The translations under genes and the position numbers were made by a program. A stretch of 64,000 nt of DNA from Microcoleus sp. FACHB-68. GTDB taxonomy: Bacteria; Cyanobacteriota; Cyanobacteriia; Cyanobacteriales; Oscillatoriaceae. The stretch lies in NCBI RefSeq assembly GCF_014695715.1, contig NZ_JACJOT010000013.1, forward strand, positions 248,001 to 312,000, in the 5' to 3' direction. Below the pieces are notes generated by a model. The model did not search any database and had not been told where the DNA came from. It saw only the letters and a program-made list of their open reading frames with translations. This document shows positions 35,772 through 44,519 of this stretch, one piece after another (positions within the stretch are counted from its first letter, which is position 1; every line of letters starts with the position of its first letter).

Positions 35772-36629
35772 ATGACGATCGCACCTTTAAAACAAGAACA
35801 GACTTTACAAGAAACGCCGCTTCGCCCCAAGTGGACGGTGATCATCTTCATGGCAGTCGTCCACCTCGCTGCTCTTTTAGCGTTCTTGCCCAGTAACTTT
35901 AGCTGGGCAGCAGTGGGAGTCGCCGTTTTCCTTCACTGGGTAACGGGTGGCTTGGGCATTACTCTGGGTTTCCATCGCCTCGTGACTCACCGTAGTTTCC
36001 AGACTCCCAAGTGGCTGGAGTATTTTCTAATTTTCTGCGGTTCCCTCACTTGCCAAGGCGGCGTGACTGATTGGGTGGGGCTACACCGAATGCACCACTT
36101 GCACTCGGATCAGGAGAAAGATCCCCATGATTCCAACAAGGGCTTTTTGTGGAGTCACATGACTTGCTGGTTCTATCACATTCCAGCCGATAAAGAAGTT
36201 GATCGCTTTACCAAAGATATTGCTGATGACAAAGTTTATCAGTTTTTAAACAAGTATTTTTTCCCGCTTCAAATTGGTTTAGGCGTTTTGCTTTACTTTT
36301 TGGGAGAAGCCTATTCTCCAGGGTTAGGCTGGTCATTTGTTGTTTGGGGTATCTTTGTTCGCTTGGTTGTAGTTTTTCACTGCACTTGGTTTGTGAACAG
36401 CGCCACTCATAAATTCGGCTACCGCACCTTTGACTCTGATGATAAATCTACCAATTGTTGGTGGGTGGCTTTAGTGACTTATGGTGAAGGCTGGCACAAC
36501 AATCACCACGCTTGTCAATATTCTGCCCGTCACGGTCTGCAATGGTGGGAAATTGATTTAACGTGGATGACGATTCAATTTTTGCAAGCCCTCGGTTTAG
36601 CCACTAAGGTGAAATTAGCCGACAAGTAG
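35772..36629 (+). CDS. desC: Delta-9 acyl-lipid desaturase
   Basis: The protein has 285 residues. It introduces the first double bond into stearoyl (C18:0) chains of membrane glycerolipids, using ferredoxin. The three histidine boxes that hold the di-iron centre are HRLVTH (about 68-73), HRMHH (about 105-109) and HNNHH (about 238-242). Four hydrophobic segments fit the membrane desaturase fold. Members of the family are typically induced by cold in cyanobacteria. It is followed 27 nt later by a strong terminator, so it forms a single unit. Confidence 0.95.
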   Translation: MTIAPLKQEQTLQETPLRPKWTVIIFMAVVHLAALLAFLPSNFSWAAVGVAVFLHWVTGGLGITLGFHRLVTHRSFQTPKWLEYFLIFCGSLTCQGGVTDWVGLHRMHHLHSDQEKDPHDSNKGFLWSHMTCWFYHIPADKEVDRFTKDIADDKVYQFLNKYFFPLQIGLGVLLYFLGEAYSPGLGWSFVVWGIFVRLVVVFHCTWFVNSATHKFGYRTFDSDDKSTNCWWVALVTYGEGWHNNHHACQYSARHGLQWWEIDLTWMTIQFLQALGLATKVKLADK

Positions 36630-36656
36630 TTCATAACGAATGGCTAATAGACAGTT

Positions 36657-36698
36657 GAGTGGGTATTTCTTGTGTAGAGAAACCCACTCTATTTTTTT
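36657..36698 (+). terminator. Terminator of desC
   Basis: GAGTGGGT (36657-36664) pairs with ACCCACTC (36682-36689), with TTTCT/AGAGA extending the stem inward, followed by a run of seven T. Confidence 0.9.
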
Positions 36699-36976
36699 GT
36701 TTGTTTCAAGGGATAATTCTCTATGTAGGCCTGACTATCCGCTGGTTATCATTTATGGTTTTACAAACTTTAAATTTTGAACGATAACGGAAGATTAAAG
36801 TATCAAGGGTTTCTATTTTTTATTGAATTAGATAAAAATATCATTTTATAAATTAACGGTTATAAAATTTTTGGCCAAGATGAAGTTAGCTTTTTCTAAA
36901 TAGATTATCCGTTTATACGAAATTAGTAAATTGTATTATTTTTTGTCTGTTGTTCGCAATGTGCCGGTGAAAAAAA

Positions 36977-37026
36977 GTCAGTTCTTTTCTGACATAATTG
37001 CAAAAATCCTCCTTTTGGGGGATTTT
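36977..37026. ncRNA. Tandem hairpins without an adjacent gene, possible small RNA end
   Basis: GTCAG/CTGAC (36977-36981 with 36989-36993) is followed by a 10-bp stem AAAATCCTCC/GGGGGATTTT with a TTTT loop (37003-37026). They lie about 350 nt past the desC stop, beyond its terminator, so they do not belong to that gene. They could mark the 3' end of an unannotated transcript; no homology is recognised. Confidence 0.25.
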
Positions 37027-37887
37027 GTATCAATATTTACAAATTAGAAATAGATTAGCTTAAGTACCAGGCTTAAGGTAGTGATTGGCAAAAAAGTCAA
37101 TTGAGCCGGTGCATCCTTAATGATAAGCACAGAGTCCGCTCTCTCTACTCTGGGGATCTTGTCAAGCCCTCTTCAATGGCAATCCCATTGATTAAGCCTC
37201 TGTATAAAACAACCAAAGTCAGTTGATTTCAAATAAAACCTAGACAAGTCTTAGTTAATAGCTAGGGCGAATTTTTGCCAGAGTTTGACAACATTCTGCT
37301 AATCGTCTGTTTTTATATAAGTTCAAATACCTGCCTTAGTCAGATAAATAAGGTGGCCCTCAGAAAATGCATAATATAGATCGTAAAAGTTAAAAAGTTT
37401 TATAATAAAAATTCTAAAATCCATCTAATCTAAAAAGCTTTTTATTATTAAGAATAAAGTTTTTAAACTTCAGCTTTAGCTATAGCAATCCTAAATTAAT
37501 TATCAGATTTATAGTAACCGAAATGCAAGCACAGCAAGCTTTTGGGGGCGGTGAGCCTTGAACAAAGCTCTAGGATTGCTAAAGCAATGGCTGAATGTTT
37601 AAGAAAAGAAATGCCAATTTGGCAGCTTATCAATAAATCAAAGCGCCATAATGATAATGGCTGGGCAGCCGATAAAATAAAAAGCAAGGCTAAAGCTCAA
37701 TATCTATAATAATTTAAAGATTTAGATAGAGGATTTTAGCAAAACCTTTAAGGATTAAAGAAGATTGTGTAAAGTTTCCTAGTTTAAGTTGCAATTGATT
37801 AACAAACAAACAGAAAATTATCTCATTAGGGTGCAGCTACAGAACTGATGAACAGAGCGATTTATTAAGAAATAAAAGAGGAAAAAT

Positions 37888-40389
37888 ATGACAGTTTACA
37901 CAGGTACTGCGGGTAATGACTACTTTATAGGTGGAGAGGAAGATGATTCTTTATTTGGATATGCCGGCGATGACACCCTAGATGGGGGAGGTGGCAATAA
38001 CTATATAGAAGGAGGTGCCGGTAATGACAGTCTTAGAGGTGGTGATGGCAATGACTTTCTCGATGGCGGGGAAGGTGATGACACCGTATTTGCCGGCGAT
38101 GGCTTTGGTGACGCCACTGTTATTGGCGGAGGCGGCAATGACTCGCTCAAAGGCGGTTATGGCAATGACACCCTAGATGGCGGCATTGGCAATGACACTA
38201 TATTTGCCGGCGATGGCTATGCTATGGCCACCGTTATTGGCGGGGAAGGTAATGACTGGCTATACGCTCTAGTCGGCGACAACTACTTTGATGCCGGCAC
38301 CGGCAATGACACAGTTGTGGGTGGGGACCACGATGGCTCTATTAAGGGAGGAGAGGGCGATGACTCGCTCGATGGCGAACGGGGGAATGACACCATAGAT
38401 GGGGAAGCCGGCAACGACATACTGAGAGGAACGTACCTCAACGGCGGAGAGGGCAATGACTTGCTTTCTATCAGTGTTGGTGGTGCTGATGGCATTTTCT
38501 ATGGCGGAGCGGGGAACGACACCTTCTATGACGGAGAAGGTTTTCACCAGATGTATGGCGAAGACGGTGACGATTGGCTGCTTGTTGGCCCTAGCGCTAG
38601 GGGTGGCTTCCTTGATGGCGGCAATGGCAATGACTGGATCGAAAGCGAGGGTGGCAGAGGCAGTATTACCGGCTTGGGTGGTGAAGGCAATGACACACTG
38701 CTCAGCGGTCTCGGTAATGACTCTTTAGATGGCGGGAATGGAAATGACTTGCTGTTTTTTAATGGGTATGGCGGGATCGGTTTGAGCACTAATAATACCC
38801 TCATCGGAGGAGCCGGCGATGACACACTGGTTGACGAGCAGCAGAGGAGCTACCTCGATGCTGGGGATGACAATGACTTGCTTTATAGCAGGGGATTCGA
38901 CAGCACCCTCAATGGAGGAGCCGGCGATGATACCCTCGATAGCAATGGAGGTAACTTACTGGACGGGGGAGAGGGCAATGACTTGCTTTATAGCAGCGGC
39001 TATGGCAATAACAACCTGATCGGAGGAGCCGGCGATGATACCCTCAGTAGCTATGGCAGTAACTTACTGGACGGGGGAGAGGGCAATGACTTGGTTTATA
39101 GCAATTTTTATGGTGGTAATAACACTCTCATGGGAGGAGCCGGCAATGACAAGCTTATCGGAGACATTAATTCTGAGTTGCTTGAGGGTGGGGAAGGCAA
39201 TGACTATATCGTCGGCGATTCGGGTTACTATGCCTTTGATCGTGACACCCTAAGAGGCGGAGGGGGTAATGATTTTCTCGATGGGGGAAGTGGCAGTGAC
39301 TCGCTCGAAGGCGGGGACGGCAATGACACCCTAAACGGTGGAACTGATGGCGATGATACTCTCGATGGGGGAGCCGGCAATGACATTTTAAGAGGAGCCA
39401 GCGGAGGGGAGGCCGGTGGTCAGGCCACAATTTATGGCGCACAGGGCGATGACATTATCTATGGCAGCTCTTCAAAGCATAGTTCCAATGACTACTTGGA
39501 TGGCGGCACCGGCAATGACACGATCGTTGGCTATGGTAGTAGTTTTGGCACAAGCTATGCAACCCTAATCGGTGGTGAGGGTAATGACTCTCTCGTGACA
39601 GGGGTGAATTACGGTGTGAGCAACCTGGATGGCGGTGCCGGCAATGATACTCTCATCGGTTCCTATGGCGATGACTACTTGCAAGGGGGAGCCGGCAATG
39701 ACACTATCGAGGGCGGCTATAGCAACGATACCCTGATTGGCGGCCCTGGACTCGACAGCCTCAGTGGCAGTTTTGGCAACGATCTCTACATCGTTGAAAA
39801 TGCCAACGAAATTATCAAAGAAAACTTGGATGCCGGCAAGGATAGCGTCGAGTCTAGCGTCAGCTTCACCTTGGGGGCCAACCTCGAAAACCTTATCCTA
39901 ACGGGCACAGCCACAATTAACGGCACCGGCAACGCCCTTGACAATATCATCACCGGCAATGAAGCGAACAACGTCCTCAATGGTCGTGATGGCAACGATA
40001 CCTTGATTGGGGGTGCCGGCAACGACAACTTAATTGGCGGCAATGGCAGGGACTGGTTGATTGGGGGAACCGGCAACGATGCGCTTACCCTGGGTAGCGA
40101 TCAGGTCACTGACACCGTTGTTTATGCTACCGGGGATGGAAGTGATACGCTGAATCAATTTCTCCGGGGTGCTGGGGGTGATGCGATCGCATTTATTGAC
40201 ATTGCTGCGATTGATGTTGTCAAGAGTGGCAGCAGCACACAATTGCGTTTAGCCGATGGCATTTCTGGCAATAGCGGCTTTGGCAGTGGACAGGTGCTGC
40301 TAACTCTGGTGGGAAGCACGGGTTTCAATGCCGGCAATATGAGTGAGAATGTCGCATCTGAGAACACAGCGCAGTTCTTCTTTAGCTAA
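37888..40389 (+). CDS. RTX / hemolysin-type calcium-binding protein
   Basis: The protein has 833 residues, beginning MTVYTGTAGNDYFIGG. Nearly the whole chain consists of GGxGNDxLxG-type nonapeptide repeats that fold as a calcium-loaded parallel beta-roll. The repeats run to about residue 630, then NDLYIVENANEIIKENL and LGANLENLILTGTATINGTG (a common cyanobacterial RTX C-terminal module) precede a last repeat block. The end is a non-repeat tail finishing AQFFFS. Such proteins leave the cell by type I secretion using an uncleaved C-terminal signal. No catalytic domain is visible, so a structural, adhesive or S-layer-like role is possible. AGAGGA precedes the ATG. No ABC/HlyD pair is adjacent; the nearest lies at 45281-52306 and probably serves the graspetide. 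Confidence 0.92.
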   Translation: MTVYTGTAGNDYFIGGEEDDSLFGYAGDDTLDGGGGNNYIEGGAGNDSLRGGDGNDFLDGGEGDDTVFAGDGFGDATVIGGGGNDSLKGGYGNDTLDGGIGNDTIFAGDGYAMATVIGGEGNDWLYALVGDNYFDAGTGNDTVVGGDHDGSIKGGEGDDSLDGERGNDTIDGEAGNDILRGTYLNGGEGNDLLSISVGGADGIFYGGAGNDTFYDGEGFHQMYGEDGDDWLLVGPSARGGFLDGGNGNDWIESEGGRGSITGLGGEGNDTLLSGLGNDSLDGGNGNDLLFFNGYGGIGLSTNNTLIGGAGDDTLVDEQQRSYLDAGDDNDLLYSRGFDSTLNGGAGDDTLDSNGGNLLDGGEGNDLLYSSGYGNNNLIGGAGDDTLSSYGSNLLDGGEGNDLVYSNFYGGNNTLMGGAGNDKLIGDINSELLEGGEGNDYIVGDSGYYAFDRDTLRGGGGNDFLDGGSGSDSLEGGDGNDTLNGGTDGDDTLDGGAGNDILRGASGGEAGGQATIYGAQGDDIIYGSSSKHSSNDYLDGGTGNDTIVGYGSSFGTSYATLIGGEGNDSLVTGVNYGVSNLDGGAGNDTLIGSYGDDYLQGGAGNDTIEGGYSNDTLIGGPGLDSLSGSFGNDLYIVENANEIIKENLDAGKDSVESSVSFTLGANLENLILTGTATINGTGNALDNIITGNEANNVLNGRDGNDTLIGGAGNDNLIGGNGRDWLIGGTGNDALTLGSDQVTDTVVYATGDGSDTLNQFLRGAGGDAIAFIDIAAIDVVKSGSSTQLRLADGISGNSGFGSGQVLLTLVGSTGFNAGNMSENVASENTAQFFFS

Positions 40390-40397
40390 CGATATCT

Positions 40398-40425
40398 GGC
40401 GGGTTGTTGCCGGCAGCTACCCGCC
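40398..40425. terminator. Hairpin between the RTX gene and maf
   Basis: GGCGGGT (40398-40404) pairs with ACCCGCC (40419-40425). It sits in the 38-bp gap between two convergent stop codons and could serve both. GTTT follows on the plus strand. Confidence 0.6.
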
Positions 40426-40427
40426 GT

Positions 40428-41081
40428 TTAAGCCGGTTGGGGTTGCCAAAAATCTGTCACGTTATACCCAAGTTCGCCAATCATGTGCCGCAGCAGTGGC
40501 AAACTCAGGCCAATGACGTTAGTGTGGCAACCTTCAAGTTTTTCGACAAAAAGACCGCCTTTGCCTTCGAGGGCGAAGCAACCGGCGCACTGAAGCGGTT
40601 CGCCGGTAGCAACATAAGCTTCAATTTCGCTATCGCTGACATTGGCAAAATAAACTCGCGTGATCTGGTAGCGCACGAGTGTTTTCCCTTGAGCCAAATC
40701 AATTAATGTATGGCCGGTGTAGAGTTCTCCAATCGATCCGCGCATTTGCTGCCAGCGTGCGATCGCTTCGGCTGAGTCAGCCGGCTTGCCGTGAATTTCA
40801 CCTTTTAGCCACAAAACCGAATCACACCCCAAAATCAGCCAGGACGCCAAACTTGGTGCTTCTTCCAAGGTATGAGCCGGCAAATCCCCAACTTTCAAGC
40901 GTTCTGCAATGCTTTCAGCTTTCAGTTTGGCGAGGGTTTGCACCAATTCGGCTGGGTTGCTGGTTTGAATTTGCGACTCATCAATGTCGCTAGGGCAGAC
41001 AATGGGAGGGATGCCGGCGCTTTGCAGTAACCGGCGTCGCGCAGGGGATGCAGAGGCGAGTAACAATAAAGGCAGTCCCAT
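40428..41081 (-). CDS. maf: Maf-family nucleotide pyrophosphatase
   Basis: The protein has 217 residues. The N-terminal signature [15 protein letters not shown] and the segment [19 protein letters not shown], with IGELYTGH after it, identify a Maf/HAM1-like house-cleaning enzyme. It hydrolyses non-canonical or modified nucleoside triphosphates to monophosphates. The central [17 protein letters not shown] stretch is typical of the family. Substrate subclass (dTTP/UTP versus m7GTP) is not resolved by eye. It converges with the RTX gene; the stop codons are 38 bp apart. Confidence 0.93.
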   Translation of the reverse strand: MGLPLLLLASASPARRRLLQSAGIPPIVCPSDIDESQIQTSNPAELVQTLAKLKAESIAERLKVGDLPAHTLEEAPSLASWLILGCDSVLWLKGEIHGKPADSAEAIARWQQMRGSIGELYTGHTLIDLAQGKTLVRYQITRVYFANVSDSEIEAYVATGEPLQCAGCFALEGKGGLFVEKLEGCHTNVIGLSLPLLRHMIGELGYNVTDFWQPQPA

Positions 41082-41236
41082 AAGAATAGAAAGGGGTGAT
41101 TTGTCTAGTTATTCGGGGCGCTTTTGCTTGGCCGGCTGTAGGCGGTTTGCCGATATTGTAAGAGCGGGTTTATTGTAACCCACCCATACAAATTCCCAGC
41201 CGGTTGTGATGACCACTGAATGCTGAACACAGATAT

Positions 41237-41779
41237 CTAATCAAGAGAGAAAGAATTGACGACTTGCTCAAACAACTGCTGCACTTTTGGCCAGCGTTCT
41301 TCTGTTGCTGAAGCGCTTAAGGTGTAGAGTTTACCCCGACCAATGGCCACACTGGCCAGATTGTGCCGTTGTTGAGTGGGCAGTTTAATCGTATGTTCCA
41401 ATATATAGTAAGTCTTGTCGCCGACCTGCTTCTGCTCAGCATTGACTAATTCTGCTTCGCGTCCTGAGTTGGGAGGGCCAAGGCTGCTTTTGGAGAGTTT
41501 GTAACCCACTTCGCTAGGCGTTCCTAAATCAGCGAGGGTTTTATTTGCCGGCATTGGATTGATTACGACGCTGACGTTCTCGGTTTCCTGAATTAAGTCC
41601 CGAAACACAACATCTGGGCCGTTGTTGACTTTCGTTTCCACCCAGCCATTAGGATAGAGGAATTTATACCCATCGGTGGTATCGACGTAGCCTTTTAAGC
41701 CGGCGGTGGCGGTAGCTACGCAACCGCTTAGGGTTACGGTAAGTATGACGAGAAGTATTGCTGCAATTCGTTTGATCAT
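41237..41779 (-). CDS. psbP: CyanoP, PsbP-like photosystem II lipoprotein
   Basis: The protein has 180 residues from the ATG at 41779. A lipoprotein signal peptide (MIKRIAAILLVILTVTLSGC) ends in the lipobox LSGC, so the mature protein is anchored to the lumenal face of the thylakoid. The PsbP fold shows GYVDTTDGYKFLYPNGWVET, NVSVVINPM and a C-terminal LYTLSASATEERWPK. CyanoP assists photosystem II assembly or repair rather than being a stoichiometric subunit. A longer frame reaching 41881 would bury the signal peptide, so I reject it. Confidence 0.93.
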   Translation of the reverse strand: MIKRIAAILLVILTVTLSGCVATATAGLKGYVDTTDGYKFLYPNGWVETKVNNGPDVVFRDLIQETENVSVVINPMPANKTLADLGTPSEVGYKLSKSSLGPPNSGREAELVNAEQKQVGDKTYYILEHTIKLPTQQRHNLASVAIGRGKLYTLSASATEERWPKVQQLFEQVVNSFSLD

Positions 41780-42202
41780 GTCAGCGGTTGCCTTTATGCT
41801 GTGCCTTTCCTTGCGGGGGGCGATGTCAGACCAGTTTTGATTTTTAATTGTTAATTTTTGATTGACCCGCACCCCAGTCAAACCGGATTCAGCGCGTCAG
41901 TCAATCTTGCAATTTTCAAGCAAAATGGCACGCGGGTTTCCCCCCATCTAGGTTCATTGTCTCATCTGGTGTCGGCAAAAGATTAATGTTGAGGCAATTA
42001 AAAAAACCTCTGCCGGTGTGGTGGAGGCTGGCATAGTGCGCTTGGCAAATGCCCTTTGATCAGCTGCCACACATTTAATTTTTTTGATCAGATTGAGGGG
42101 GTGATGCTCAATTTGGGTTACAAAAGCTTTTTTTTAAGACGCGAAACCCTGATTAGACAAGGCCAACCGCTTGCTAACCATAATTGTATTCAGAAAGTTA
42201 AC
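41780..42202. other. Intergenic region, psbP / membrane protein
   Basis: This 423-bp gap holds the upstream region of psbP. On the minus strand near 41997-42035 a CCTC...GAGG hairpin is followed by seven T, a possible terminator for the membrane-protein gene that ends at 42203. No gene is seen. Confidence 0.5.
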
Positions 42203-42898
42203 TCACTGGTTCGGGGTTTCCCTTAATCCAAGACTGATTTGTTTAACATTTTCTAAAATCAACCAAAATACCCAAATAAACCCAACCTTCATAACTATTA
42301 ATTGCAATAATTTGTAATCTAAAAAATTATTACCTTGAATCAAATTTTTCAATATAAAAGAAGACAATCCGATAAACATCAGCCCTATACGAAGCCATAA
42401 TACTGTAGTAATAAGTTTCGGTATTTTAAAAATAATTATTTTCCATAAGAATGCAAGTATAAGAAAGAAAATTCCGAAAATACATTCAATGCCAGCATCG
42501 ATGTATAACAAGGTAATATTGCCTGGAATAGCTAGTGAAACAATAAACTTGCTATACCAAAATACTACATATAAGGAGTTACAGACCAAGCCTAAGCCGA
42601 TAAAGAAAAAGAATATTCTCAATAAACCACCTGTCAATGTGCTAATTGCGCCTTTTTTAACTAGCACATCGTTGCGTTTTACCGTATAGTGATTTAATCC
42701 TGACAAACTAGCTTTAAAGGTTACGTCATACTTAGCTAATTCTCCACTTTCAGTGGCTTCAAATTGGTGGCGAGAGGATCGACCCAAGTTTCGTTTTTCA
42801 GAAACTGTTTTATTGTCGTAGATGATGCGTTCCTTCCCTCTTCCATCACGAACCAACTGTAGCTCATGGGCACCGAGGCTAAAGCGAGTTTCAGACAT
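42203..42898 (-). CDS. Multi-helix membrane protein with cytoplasmic N-terminal domain, unknown
   Basis: The protein has 231 residues. The first 80 are soluble and beta-prone (FSLGAHELQLVRDGRGKERI, NHYTVKRNDVLVKKGAISTL). About five hydrophobic helices follow between residues 88 and 220. The gene is noticeably AT-rich compared with its neighbours, and CCGGC motifs are absent from it, hinting at later acquisition. AGGAGG sits 7 nt upstream of the ATG at 42898. No family is recognised. Confidence 0.75.
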   Translation of the reverse strand: MSETRFSLGAHELQLVRDGRGKERIIYDNKTVSEKRNLGRSSRHQFEATESGELAKYDVTFKASLSGLNHYTVKRNDVLVKKGAISTLTGGLLRIFFFFIGLGLVCNSLYVVFWYSKFIVSLAIPGNITLLYIDAGIECIFGIFFLILAFLWKIIIFKIPKLITTVLWLRIGLMFIGLSSFILKNLIQGNNFLDYKLLQLIVMKVGFIWVFWLILENVKQISLGLRETPNQ

Positions 42899-43265
42899 AA
42901 GTACACCTCCTTTTTTAGCTCAACCTGGTTGGGTAGCAATGAACAACACTGTAATCATACCAAATCCGGGATAATTAGCGACTGGTTAACCCTTATCTAA
43001 TCAGGGTTTCGTTTCTAAAAAAAAGTCTGACAACCGGATTTAGTATGAGTGGTAGAGTGGGTGAGGAAGTCGGGGATTTTTACCCGTTCGGTTACAATCT
43101 AAATTAAATGCGTTTTAGCTTATTGAATTGAGTTGGATGGTTATGATTAATGTTTACGAAGTTACTTTTGAGCAGCGGACAATCTCTATAATTGAAGGCT
43201 TTTCGACTTCGCTGTCCTAGGCTTTCCCAAACGATTAATCATAAGTTTTCAACCGTAATTTGAGA
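42899..43265. other. Intergenic region
   Basis: This 367-bp gap is upstream of the leftward membrane-protein gene. A 25-codon frame from 43144 (MINVYEVTFEQRT) lacks a ribosome-binding site and is not called. ATGATTAAT at 43144 and ATTAATCAT near 43234 form a 9-bp inverted repeat around it. Confidence 0.5.
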
Positions 43266-43646
43266 TTATTGACTCGTTGCCGGCGAACAAAGGCTTTGGA
43301 CTGCTTGGTTCCAGATGTGGCGACCGGCTTCTTTTGCGGGTGATTCTCCAAGCGGAAATTCAGCGAGATAAGTTTCTTCATCAATGCCGTCAGAAATCAG
43401 CCGGCAAACTCCTTCGCCGGTTCGCTGAATGTCGCTTGCTGAAGTTTCCGATAAAATCGCCCTCGCATCTTCTGACATCTCGCGAGACAGAAGGGCTTCT
43501 TTAAACTGTGCGGCGCTATCCTGTTGCACACTATCTACAGGAGTTGGAAACTCGAAATTCGGATTATCTTGCTTGGCTGCAAAAGACGGGGTGGCAATGG
43601 CAAATAAAAGGCCGGCAGCGATAAATCCGTAGCAAAGGCGTCTCAT
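43266..43646 (-). CDS. Secreted small protein, DUF732-like
   Basis: The protein has 126 residues. The ATG at 43646 follows GGAG by 7 nt. A TTG one codon upstream is in frame but less likely. The signal peptide RRLCYGFIAAGLLFAIATPSFA is predicted to be cut before AKQDNPNF. The mature 100-residue helical domain contains two cysteines, in GEGVCRLISDGIDEE and QSLCSP, spaced as in DUF732-type domains, so a disulfide is plausible. It is periplasmic or extracellular; the function is unknown. Confidence 0.75.
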   Translation of the reverse strand: MRRLCYGFIAAGLLFAIATPSFAAKQDNPNFEFPTPVDSVQQDSAAQFKEALLSREMSEDARAILSETSASDIQRTGEGVCRLISDGIDEETYLAEFPLGESPAKEAGRHIWNQAVQSLCSPATSQ

Positions 43647-44161
43647 CAATGTACTCCAAATGTATTTGGGTTGCTGACTTGAACACAGAAGTTAGCAATC
43701 GGTGCCCTAATCAGACAAATCTTTACATTAAATGAGTCAGCCTGTCTGCCTGATTGAGATTGTTCCCGGTAACGCTAACTGAAGGTTGGTTTAAGCTGCC
43801 GGCAACCCACCTTATCTGAATTTAAACATAAAAGTTTATTAATTTTTTTAATTTATCTGCCCAGGTAATTAAGTTTTGTATCTTTGCTGATGCAGAATTT
43901 TTGGACTCAAACCGTTTTTTAAGGGAATAAGATAAGCCGGTTTAAGATTCGGGCTTTTCCATTATTTTTTTAGCAAATAGCGGTGAGTTCAAGGTTATCT
44001 TGAGCTTTTTATAAATCGCTTTAAATTTAGAGAGGGTAAATATTTGTAGTAAGAAGAGAGGAGGCATACCCACAAAGTTCGCGCCTCTATCTGATTAAGT
44101 TTAGAGACGCGGTTGACTTGTGAGAGAATTAAACAAAATTATTATGCTGAAAAGTTATGAG

Positions 44162-44269
44162 CTATAGTCCGCTTTGCATGGCGACCAAGCCAATCACCGC
44201 AACGCTCATCAAAACCAGTAAAGCTCCCATTGAAAGTGATTGACTAAGCTGAGTATTTGAGATTTTCAT
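44162..44269 (-). CDS. Putative 35-residue single-helix membrane protein
   Basis: The minus strand encodes MKISNTQLSQSLS followed by a hydrophobic helix (MGALLVLMSVAVIGLVAM, residues 14-31) and the tail QSGL, then TAG. The size and layout resemble the very small photosystem, b6f or NDH subunits of cyanobacteria. The sequence does not match any I know (not PsaM, PetN, PetM, PsbX or Psb30). The Shine-Dalgarno sequence is weak (AGAGAC). It is isolated from other genes. Confidence rests on the clean amphiphilic N-terminus and the well-formed helix. Confidence 0.5.
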   Translation of the reverse strand: MKISNTQLSQSLSMGALLVLMSVAVIGLVAMQSGL

Positions 44270-44370
44270 ATTTTAGTCTCTGTATTCTTACTGAGGTTCT
44301 CATAACAATAACAGAACTTCCTACAACTATACAAAACATTAAAATCTTTTAAAGAAACGTAAACTATCTT

Positions 44371-44406
44371 AAAAAACGAACTCGACTTTTATTGCGGTAG
44401 AGTTCG
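44371..44406 (-). terminator. Terminator of the response-regulator gene / graspetide operon
   Basis: CGAACTC (44377-44383) pairs with GAGTTCG (44400-44406). On the minus strand the stem is followed by six T. It lies about 115 nt after the stop at 44520. Confidence 0.75.
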
Positions 44407-44519
44407 CTTAAAAGCCGAGTTTGGAGGGTTTAGAAATAGATTTTTAGCTGAAATAGGGCTGCCGGCACCGGCTTTCAACGTTCAATATCTTAGATGCCGG
44501 CACCGGCAACGCTTACTGG

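Larger units (their letters stand above)
36630..37887. other. Long AT-rich intergenic region before the RTX gene
   Basis: This gap of about 1.26 kb includes the desC terminator (36657-36698) and two tandem hairpins (36977-37026). The rest is AT-rich and has no convincing gene. A plus-strand frame near 37575-37710 (RIAKAMAECLRKEM, then QLINKSKRHNDNGW) looks slightly protein-like but has no ribosome-binding site and only about 35-50 codons. The AAGAGGAAAA ribosome-binding site for the RTX gene ends the region. Confidence 0.6.
43650..44519. other. Gap containing a small membrane-protein gene and a terminator
   Basis: In this gap of about 870 bp I see a 35-codon gene (44162-44269) and the terminator of the response-regulator gene (44371-44406). 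The remaining sequence, including AT-rich 43800-44130, has no recognisable feature. Confidence 0.6.

Noticed and set aside
37496-37687. 63-codon minus-strand frame in the gap before the RTX gene
   Set aside because: It lies in AT-rich sequence with no ribosome-binding site or recognisable feature.
38269-38825. Minus-strand open frames over the RTX gene
   Set aside because: They are produced by the periodic glycine/aspartate codons of the RTX repeats and have no start signals.
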